A stretch of 31,419 bases of DNA from a virus, in IMG/VR virus record IMGVR_UViG_3300032326_000028, positions 1 through 31,419 of that record; one strand, given 5' to 3'. Below, one piece after another: positions 15,988 to 22,600 of the stretch; positions within the stretch are counted from its first letter, which is position 1, and every line of letters begins with the position of its first letter. The position numbers and the translations under genes were made by a program. Below the pieces are notes generated by a model, which did not search any database, was not told the origin of the DNA, and saw nothing but the letters and a program-made list of their open reading frames with translations.

Positions 15988-17013
15988 TCACATGTCAGCA
16001 TCATTGTCCTCATATATTGTCCACTCAATTCTTATATCAAATCCAGTATTAATTCTCACACATCTCGTCAGTTCCATGATGTCTATTGCTTTGTCACAAG
16101 TCCAGCCATCATGAACAAAGAAGTGTTTAGTTCTTTGTCGTTTCAAGTACTTCTTGATGACATCTGTCACTTGTTGTTCTAACTGATTGTATACTCGCAT
16201 CTTCTTCTTGTCCATTCGTTCTCCTGGATTCAACATCATGCTGGGACGAATGGCACTCCATACTGTTTTGAGTTCTTGTTTGTATTGCTGGATATCTGTG
16301 TGATTATTGATCTCTTTGATCATAAGTGAGTTGTAGTTGACTTCCGCATATATCTGATTACCTACCCATGCTTGAACACGACCTCCATTGAGAATCTTGG
16401 CCAAGATGCTTTTGATCTGTGTGGTACTTAAACCCAAGTCCTGACTTAGCTGTTGTCTGAATTGACTTCTATCTTGTATGATTTGATCCAGCAAGGGTGT
16501 TGCTTTTGCTAGGCCTAATTGACGACTGTGTTGTAATAACAGTGTTAGAGCACAGCATTCAATGTCGTATTCATAGCGCATTTTGTAACGACTTAGTAGA
16601 CTGCGTCTTTGTCGCTTGGGCAAATTTTGTAATCTGTGATAACTTCTGTGGCTTTTTGTCACATATTCAAATGAACCCTCTGTGAGTTCTTGATGTTCTT
16701 GTTCAGTAATCAATTCAGTGACTTTTTTAGTGCCAATGCCCAATATAGTTTTTAGTGCCGCAAGATTTTGTGTGTTGCGCCTATATCTTTGACACACATG
16801 TGCCTGTATGTCATAGTGCTTGTCCACACAGATCAACAGGCTGTCTTTGAGATATCTTGCCAAGGGTCTGCCAATGAATCCAAAATGTTTGGTGATTTGG
16901 CTTTGTGCTATGGGATAGCTTTTGTCTCCCTGTATCCAGCGGTCAATGAATTCAATGGCGCTAACACATCTTTTACGCACACGTGGATCTGTAAAGTTTG
17001 GCTTGTAGGTCAT
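15988..17013 (-). CDS. Putative miniature family-A/T7-type polymerase-like protein
   Basis: 341 aa. I do not recognise a named family, but three motifs appear in the order and spacing of the family-A/T7 polymerase palm. Motif A-like: YEYDIECCALTLL with D150. Motif B-like: K201 followed at +8/+9 by N209-G210, the spacing of K758, Y766 and G767 in E. coli Pol I. Motif C-like: FFVHDGW with H301-D302. D150 to K201 is 51 residues (53 in Pol I). K201 to D302 is 101, shorter than usual. The N terminus (1-140) has a helix-turn-helix-like part (SQITKHFGFIGRPLARYLKD) and no exonuclease domain. It is far smaller than Pol I (928 aa) or T7 RNA polymerase (883 aa). It starts 4 bases after the ExoX-C-like gene. 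It could be a DNA polymerase, RNA polymerase or primase. Catalysis is inferred. Confidence 0.45.
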   Translation of the reverse strand: MTYKPNFTDPRVRKRCVSAIEFIDRWIQGDKSYPIAQSQITKHFGFIGRPLARYLKDSLLICVDKHYDIQAHVCQRYRRNTQNLAALKTILGIGTKKVTELITEQEHQELTEGSFEYVTKSHRSYHRLQNLPKRQRRSLLSRYKMRYEYDIECCALTLLLQHSRQLGLAKATPLLDQIIQDRSQFRQQLSQDLGLSTTQIKSILAKILNGGRVQAWVGNQIYAEVNYNSLMIKEINNHTDIQQYKQELKTVWSAIRPSMMLNPGERMDKKKMRVYNQLEQQVTDVIKKYLKRQRTKHFFVHDGWTCDKAIDIMELTRCVRINTGFDIRIEWTIYEDNDADM

Positions 17014-17017
17014 GGCG

Positions 17018-17200
17018 TTAACGACCTAACTTGGGTTGTCTATAAACTAGTTCTTCAGCAAACCAAGTGGCAAATGCTCTATCCGTGTAATTTAACACAG
17101 CCCATTTGATATATTCAGTGGGCAAGTCTTTGATGTATATGCCTTTATACTTTCCCCAAGGCATTTTGGTATACAAACGTGATTGGTGATCTATTCTCAT
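17018..17200 (-). CDS. Stand-alone ExoX-C/DUF3820-like small protein
   Basis: 60 aa from the ATG at 17200. A GTG at 17251 would add 17 residues but overlaps the upstream gene by 47 bases. The core MPWGKYKGIYIKDLPTEYIK followed by WAVLN (residues 13-37) matches the DUF3820/ExoX-like C-terminal module, whose consensus is F-G-K-Y-K-G, then P-x-x-Y-x-x-W. In bacteria this module is often fused to DnaQ-type exonucleases. Here it stands alone, with no exonuclease active site. It sits 4 bases upstream of the polymerase-like gene in the same operon, so a role with that enzyme on DNA is plausible. Confidence 0.65.
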   Translation of the reverse strand: MRIDHQSRLYTKMPWGKYKGIYIKDLPTEYIKWAVLNYTDRAFATWFAEELVYRQPKLGR

Positions 17201-17204
17201 AGTG

Positions 17205-17609
17205 TTATTTGATATCCCACAAGCGTTGAAAGATTGTGTCTTCTGGATCACGTGCTTGTCTCACTGCGCTCCAAACTTCTCTCAGTGTCATGCTGAGTCC
17301 CCATGCGGTGTGTTTGTATTGTTTGGTGTCTAGTACGCGGGGATGTCCATGGCCCAATCGTTCCAGTGTTTCTGCCGCGTCTTTGATCCATTTGACATGA
17401 AATGTTTCAAAATACTCTGGATGGCGTATCAGCAGTTCACCAATGGCCACTATGACCAAGTACCATTCATGATTGTCCCACTTGTGTAGATAGCCCTGCC
17501 ATAATCTCTCATCATCGCGTTGTATACAACCTTCTGCTTGAAAGATTGCTTCTTGAGTTTCAGCAAAACTTTGCCAAAGGTCAAGTCCTTGTTCAATATC
17601 CGTTGTCAT
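17205..17609 (-). CDS. Early-position protein, unknown
   Basis: 134 aa, the first gene after the strong promoter at 17657-17685, with an AGGAA ribosome site before the ATG at 17609. It is predicted helical and unusually rich in Trp (about eight) and His. Segments include DLWQSFAETQEAIFQAEGCI, NHEWYLVIVAIGELLIRHPE and WGLSMTLREVWSAVRQ. There is no membrane segment long enough to be convincing and no cysteine cluster. First genes of early phage operons often encode host-takeover or replication accessory factors. I do not recognise a family and assign no function. Confidence 0.55.
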   Translation of the reverse strand: MTTDIEQGLDLWQSFAETQEAIFQAEGCIQRDDERLWQGYLHKWDNHEWYLVIVAIGELLIRHPEYFETFHVKWIKDAAETLERLGHGHPRVLDTKQYKHTAWGLSMTLREVWSAVRQARDPEDTIFQRLWDIK

Positions 17610-17633
17610 AATAGTTCCTAGTAGGTTAACCGT

Positions 17634-17644
17634 GCTGTCACAGC
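17634..17644. promoter_or_regulatory. Possible operator palindrome at the early transcription start
   Basis: GCTGT-C-ACAGC is a perfect 5+5 palindrome about 6 bases past the expected start of transcription from the 17657-17685 promoter. Its position would suit a repressor or autoregulator site. It is short, so chance occurrence is possible. Confidence 0.3.
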
Positions 17645-17656
17645 GGTATACTATTT

Positions 17657-17685
17657 ATAATACACTAAAAAAAACAGGGTGTCAA
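17657..17685 (-). promoter_or_regulatory. Strong sigma-70 promoter for the early/replication operon
   Basis: On the minus strand a perfect TTGACA (17680-17685), exactly 17 bases, then TATTAT (17657-17662, 5 of 6 to consensus). The start would fall near 17650, about 40 bases before the ATG of the 134-aa gene. It sits 11 bases downstream of a terminator, as expected for the first promoter of a transcription unit. Confidence 0.85.
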
Positions 17686-17696
17686 ATGATTTGAAC

Positions 17697-17724
17697 AAAA
17701 AAAAGCCCACCTAAGTGAGCTTTT
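17697..17724 (-). terminator. Rho-independent terminator closing the tail operon
   Basis: On the minus strand AGCTCAC pairs with GTGGGCT (one G-U) around the loop TTAG, followed by eight T. An A-tract precedes the stem. It stops transcription coming from the tail, fibre and zinc-ribbon genes just before the strong promoter at 17657-17685. On the plus strand only four T follow, so bidirectional action is weak. Confidence 0.9.
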
Positions 17725-17868
17725 CCCAGCGCATGACGCTGACCAGTAGATCTATTGGATTGACAGCCTACTAGAGAAATAAAACATATGGGAAACGGAA
17801 CAAGAACCCCACTGTTGTCTACTGGCAATGTCAGCTAGCAATGGCAATAGCATCACTGACATAATTAT
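17725..17868 (-). ncRNA. Structured non-coding stretch ending in a terminator (candidate small RNA)
   Basis: About 145 bases without a credible gene, between the zinc-ribbon gene and the terminator. In minus-strand order it can form stem A (17856-17861 with 17829-17834, TGTCAG/CTGACA), a long-range 8-bp stem B (17818-17825 with 17743-17750, CCAGTAGA/TCTACTGG), and stem C (17737-17741 with 17727-17731, CAGCG/CGCTG, 5-base loop), then the terminator hairpin. A chain of hairpins ending in an intrinsic terminator is the form of a small RNA or a structured 3' end. No tRNA pattern is visible and no promoter of its own is clear, so it may be processed from the upstream message. Confidence 0.35.
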
Positions 17869-18243
17869 TTATTTTTTATTTTTAAAGAGGCTTACAAAGT
17901 GATTGGCAATGGCCGTTCCTCTCAAATCAAATTGGCCTGTAGTAGGATCCTGTGTTAGGCCACAGCCACTACAACTTCTACGCCAATGTGGCTGCGGAAA
18001 ACGATGTAGTGCCTGTGTGATACGCTGATTGACCACCATGCGATCACAATATTCACATGGCCGTTCTTGATAGCGGATCCGTTTGATTTCCAACAGGTGT
18101 GTGGGATTGTCCTGTTCACTCAGCAGGTGTTCTTGTCCCTGTCTGAATACCAATTCAGGTTCATGTTCACTGGTGGTGCGTGATTTGCGTAGTTTGAGTT
18201 CAGCCAATTCATTTAGGCGTTCACGAAATAGTTTATCTTCCAT
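17869..18243 (-). CDS. Zinc-ribbon-like protein, unknown role
   Basis: 124 aa. The N terminus (1-25) is a charged helix (DKLFRERLNELAELKLRK). Cysteines C63-x2-C66 and C91-x2-C94 (RPCEYC and RRSCSGCG) form two knuckles of a zinc ribbon, with a basic stretch between them (ALHRFPQPHWRRS). This resembles small DNA-binding or transcription-factor-like phage proteins, and also zinc-binding nucleases without an obvious active site. It has no ribosome site. A 17-bp palindrome ends two bases before the ATG at 18243, and no alternative start exists upstream before a stop codon. It is followed by the structured non-coding stretch. Confidence 0.6.
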   Translation of the reverse strand: MEDKLFRERLNELAELKLRKSRTTSEHEPELVFRQGQEHLLSEQDNPTHLLEIKRIRYQERPCEYCDRMVVNQRITQALHRFPQPHWRRSCSGCGLTQDPTTGQFDLRGTAIANHFVSLFKNKK

Positions 18244-18244
18244 A

Positions 18245-18261
18245 CCATATTTAAAATATGG
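18245..18261. promoter_or_regulatory. 17-bp perfect palindrome at the zinc-ribbon gene start
   Basis: CCATATTT-A-AAATATGG is perfectly symmetric and occupies the place where a ribosome site would be expected for the gene starting at 18243. A one-base centre cannot form a good RNA hairpin loop, so a dimeric protein operator is more likely than an RNA structure. No matching -35 box was found. Confidence 0.45.
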
Positions 18262-18308
18262 CTCTAACTTGTGGCCTAGATGTGGCTAGCCAAGGCATAG
18301 GTACTAAT

Positions 18309-18343
18309 GGGCCTATAATTGTGCGAAACACAAAAACAGGCCC
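18309..18343. other. Nested hairpin in the 18244-18396 intergenic gap
   Basis: An outer 6-bp stem (GGGCCT/AGGCCC) encloses 4-base internal loops and an inner 5-bp stem (TTGTG/CACAA) with a 5-base loop. Neither strand has a T-tract after the 3' arm, so it is not a classical terminator. It could be an RNA structure or a protein or origin site. The gap also carries a 57-codon plus-strand frame, treated separately as doubtful. Confidence 0.35.
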
Positions 18344-18396
18344 AAAAAAGTCTTCTACTTCAAGAGGTTACAAGCGTAGAAAAATTATCTTTGAGT

Positions 18397-18870
18397 TTAA
18401 TCAGGTATTGCTGTCAGTGTCACTGTGCTAGTGATAGCGGCTGCTACTGTTTTACTGATGGTGCCTTGATTGAAAGTTAGAACATTCCAATTGCTGTTGG
18501 CATACACAGCCAAACAAGGATCTCCACTATCTCCGTCTGTAACATAGACCACATCACCATCTGTGCTATCTGCTAGTAAAAGAACCTGATCTGTTGTTAA
18601 CTGCTGTAATCTCAACACATCTTCAATTTTAACAACACCTGTTGTAGGAGCCAATGTTAAGTTTTCACTGGGACTGTAAGTGCTGGGCAAACGTGTACTG
18701 GCTATTCTTGCTGAGCCATCTAGTACAGCCACTCCACCAGCGCCATTGGCTTCACTCACAATGGTGTTGATGTGCTGTACAGCCAAGAGTAAATCAACTC
18801 TTGCCAAACTGGGATCACTGCTGCCACTTGATAAGTTGTCTGTTGTTATTGCTGATGTGGGAAATGTCAT
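18397..18870 (-). CDS. Tail fibre-type structural protein
   Basis: 157 aa with an AAAGGA ribosome site. It starts MTFPTSAITTDNLSSGSSDP and contains NGAGGVAVLDGSARIAS (about 42-58) followed by TRLPSTY, a motif often seen in phage fibre proteins where a chain changes from a helical to a beta region. The second half is beta-rich and resembles a small capping domain (LADSTDGDVVYVTDGDSGDP). It lies at the end of the tail module, after a 242-aa tail protein. The fibre assignment is from motif and context; the receptor is unknown. Confidence 0.6.
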   Translation of the reverse strand: MTFPTSAITTDNLSSGSSDPSLARVDLLLAVQHINTIVSEANGAGGVAVLDGSARIASTRLPSTYSPSENLTLAPTTGVVKIEDVLRLQQLTTDQVLLLADSTDGDVVYVTDGDSGDPCLAVYANSNWNVLTFNQGTISKTVAAAITSTVTLTAIPD

Positions 18871-18908
18871 AGGTTGTCCTTTTAAATATTTAACGTGCTT
18901 GTGGCTTT

Positions 18909-19637
18909 TTACTGGCTAATGAGGTTATTTCCCTGCATTCGCTGTTGAGGCAATGCTTTGATTTTGACATTGACCACCGCATCACGTGCCAAGCCATCCC
19001 AGCCAAATACGCCAATCTTTGGCGCTGTAAAACTTGTGTCTGTTACCATGGCGTGAACCAATTGTGTAGTTGAGATATCTGTTACATAAACATCTGGTGT
19101 GTAGGCTGTCACTGCCTCTGGGCTCACAGTCATGTTTACAATACCGCTGATTGTGCGGGGCAATGGCACTGTTCTATTGCCCGCACTGCCTGACAACAAA
19201 CTGGTGTCAGCACGAACATTGATGTCCACGCTAAAGTCACTGGCACGTATTACCACATTACGCAACACTGTGGGTAAGCCAGTATTGGTGACCTTGATCG
19301 CCACATAGACATTTCTACCTGTAAAACTGCCAACTGATGTGGCACCATTGGCTATTGTGGTCACAGTTTCTTCTCCAGCAAACAGTCCACTGTCACTGGT
19401 GTAAACGTCATAACTCACAGTGCCTTGTGCGTCTGTTTCAATTCTAAGATTGTAAGGAGTTGTAAATGGAACTTGTACAAGGTCTGAAATCCATACCATA
19501 GGATTGGCAGGGTTATTGGGCCATGATGTATATTCAACCCAAGCAGTGCCTGCTAGGTCACTCCAAGTGCCTGTGTTGGTGGGCGTAACTATGCCCAGTT
19601 CTGTGTCAAGTTGTCCTGTAATTGCTGGTAATGCCAT
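18909..19637 (-). CDS. Tail protein, beta-rich, unknown role
   Basis: 242 aa, almost entirely predicted beta structure, starting MALPAITGQLDTELGIVTPT. It contains WVEYTSWPNNPANPMVWIS, an Ig-like or jelly-roll central region (YNLRIETDAQGTVSYDVYTS) and a C-terminal domain with KIGVFGWDGLARDAVVNVKI. It has no recognised enzymatic motif. It lies just after the giant tail-tip gene (9 bases), which places it at the tail tip as a fibre-attachment or accessory tip protein. Similar companion proteins follow tail-tip genes in other aquatic siphophages. Confidence 0.55.
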   Translation of the reverse strand: MALPAITGQLDTELGIVTPTNTGTWSDLAGTAWVEYTSWPNNPANPMVWISDLVQVPFTTPYNLRIETDAQGTVSYDVYTSDSGLFAGEETVTTIANGATSVGSFTGRNVYVAIKVTNTGLPTVLRNVVIRASDFSVDINVRADTSLLSGSAGNRTVPLPRTISGIVNMTVSPEAVTAYTPDVYVTDISTTQLVHAMVTDTSFTAPKIGVFGWDGLARDAVVNVKIKALPQQRMQGNNLISQ

Positions 19638-19646
19638 ATCTTGTCC

Positions 19647-22600
19647 TTATTTCACTGCGGGTGTTGTGGTTGCTGGCGCAAAGGTTGGTGTAGTGCCTCC
19701 AGTGGCTGCGTTTGAACCTGCGTTGCCAAAAGCAAATGGTACAATGGTGTTATTGGCCATAAGACTACGACCACCATCCACACCTGTCAATGTGGCACTG
19801 CTCTGTGTGGTTGATTCAGATACTACATAAACACCAACTCCGCCTGTAGTGCCACTAGTTTGGCTAACAATCTTTACTGAACTAAAGAAAGATGTAGCCC
19901 ATATGTTCAATGTGTTACTGGCATTGCGAATAATCATACCAGTTGTCAATGTGCCACTGGCCACTGCGCTAACTGTCATATTGGTACCGCTAATGCTGGC
20001 TGTAAAGCTAGCTTCACGTACAGCAAGATTTCTACAGTAGCCCACATCTAGTGTGTTGAATGTGCTGACATCTCTAATGTATCTACCTGTGGTATCAGTG
20101 TTAATTGTGGCATCATAGGGCCAAACAATCACGGGCTGACTAGTAAAGCTGGGGTTGCTTAGTTTAGGCATGATTAAACACTTGGTACTGTAGGTAGCGC
20201 CACTGCCTCCTGTTCTTACCTGAATCAGGAATTCATGATTGGCAGCAGCAGCACTCAGTCTCATACTGTTGAAGTTTCTGCCAGCGTTTCTACTGAATAG
20301 GTTTTTAAAATCACCTGTTGCTCCAGTAAAACTGCTTTTTTCATAGTAGGCATTGAATTCATTAAACTCACTTGGCCCGCGTAGATTAACAGTTATTAGG
20401 CCGTTGACCACAGGATGATTTGAGGTATCGCTGGCCAAAATTGTGCCAACAAATTCCCAACGACCTGCGCCACGATACTTGGCAAAAGTTCCAGTGCCAT
20501 CACTGATGTTGTAGGCACCACCACTGGTCATCAAAGCTTCTCTACGATAGATGTCAATGCCAAAGTAATTTGTGATATGTTCTTTGCTGAACTGTAGTGT
20601 GTAATACCATTTGTCATGTCCATTACTGGCTGTGGTACCAGCATCAGTAATACGCCATCCACCGCTAGGTATTTGAACAGTAAATGCTGTGCTGGATTGA
20701 ACAATGGCAGTGCTGATATTGCCCAATGCTGTGGCAGTCAACATGCGTTGTAAGTTTAAATTGGTAACAGCATTCATACCATTGGTCATTACGCCTCTGC
20801 CATACCAACTGTTGGTGGCTTCTTGATTGGTACCTGCTGTGGTTGACACTAGAGGTGTAACAACAATTTCGTATTGCTCACCTGCTATGATAGGCACAGC
20901 CAGATTGCCCAGTCTGATGCCAGAGCCATTTACGCTATCTTGAATCAGTTGAGTACTGCTCCATACACTCAGTGTTGAACCTAGCACAACTCTACGATAG
21001 CGTATGCGTACACCATTGACATAGGTTGTCTGTTGCGCTGTTAAACTGGTAATCCATAATGTTAACGCTGATAGACTTGTGGTGTAAGTGCTGGTTGAAC
21101 TGTTGATGTCAAAGTTAAACAAACTAGGATCTTCAACTGTGCCAGGAGGCGCATTTTCCAGCAGAGCAATATTGGTGTTTGCTCTACCTTGTGCTGTACC
21201 GCCAGGTTGGGCACTGTCAATTTGAACATAGAAATTAGGGAAGTTATATTCATAACCGCTTTCTGTTCCATCACTCAATTTTAATCTAAACACAAAATCA
21301 TATCTATCATTGGAGTTAAGTGGACTACCTAATCCCACCGCAGGAGTCATTTGGCTCATTCTAAATGTGGGTGCCGCACTGCCTGGAGTAATTGGACTAG
21401 CCCATGAATAGGTAGCTGTTCTGTAATAGGCAAATCCTTGAGGTTTGTAATAGATGTTGATGCCTACTAGACTGTTTGTGGTCACAGGGTTAGAGACTGA
21501 TACTGCTTCAGGTGTAATGGTCCATGTAACATCTCTTGGATCCATAAATGAACCGCTTGGCTTGTAGGCAGTGCCTGAAATATTAAGTATCTTAGGATCT
21601 TTATACACTGTGGCACTGGCAGTGCCCAACTTTGCTCTTGCTGTGTTGGCAGTAGGAGTTGGAAATGTAGGATATGGTTCTTCTATGTTGGTCAGTTTGG
21701 TAACACCCAATACAGACAGATAGTTTTGTCCTGTTATGCTGTTGTTGATTGTGCCGCTGGCATAGAAAGCATTTAGTGCCTCTTTGGGTGTAGCACCAGT
21801 GTTGGCAGTGTATACCAAAGGAATAATTACATATTCTTTTGTGGTATTGAAATCAGTTGGCACTAAAACTCTAAAGGTTCCTGTGTCAAGAGCAGTGATG
21901 TTTAAGAAATCTCTACTGACCTGTGTGCTATAAGCAGCACCAGCAGTCATGGTGATTACACGCAATCCTGCCCATGATCCACGTACTTGTAATGGAGGTG
22001 GAGTAAACACAATTTCCATCAACTTGGTAGTGGTGTTGCCTGGGAAACCGTAGACGCCTGTAATGTCTATTGTAATGTTTAAACTATTGTCCACATAACC
22101 AGGAGCACTTGGATCTTCCACAATAAAGCCATTAGGCTGAGTGGCAATCCATGTGCTGACAACTTCTTGCGTTGATCCGCCACCGCCACCTGTTCCAAAG
22201 AAAGGATCAAATGTCCAATTGCCTAGCCAAAATTCACATGGTACACTGGTTCTTCTATATTGGAAAGTGCTTTCTGTATCATCTACATAGGCATATCTGA
22301 AAATAAAGTCAAATCTTTGAACAGCACCTGGATCACTTGGTGGTGCCACTGTGTCAACAGGAATACCAAGGTTAATGGCAGGGCTAGCGTCTGCTGTGCT
22401 GAATGTTATGGCAGTGCCTTCCTCATAAGTTGATGGGAAGTTCCAAGTGCTTTTTCTCCAAGCAGTGGCAGCACTTTGTTTGTAGTAGACATTGAGACCT
22501 TTGATGTAAAAGTTCTTTTGTGTACCACTCATTGTTTCTTGACGTGTGGTAATACTTAAACGTCTTGGAGTTGAAGGAACACCCCCAGTCAATACTGTAA

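Noticed and set aside
17760-17790. Plus-strand TTGACA with a loose AACATA box
   Set aside because: The -10 box is poor and no plus-strand gene follows.
17752-17862. 36-codon minus-strand frame in the structured stretch
   Set aside because: It has no ribosome site, an unnatural composition and overlaps the predicted stems. The region is better described as non-coding.
17725-17868. tRNA or tmRNA in the structured stretch
   Set aside because: No acceptor stem, T-loop consensus or CCA end can be arranged from the visible stems.
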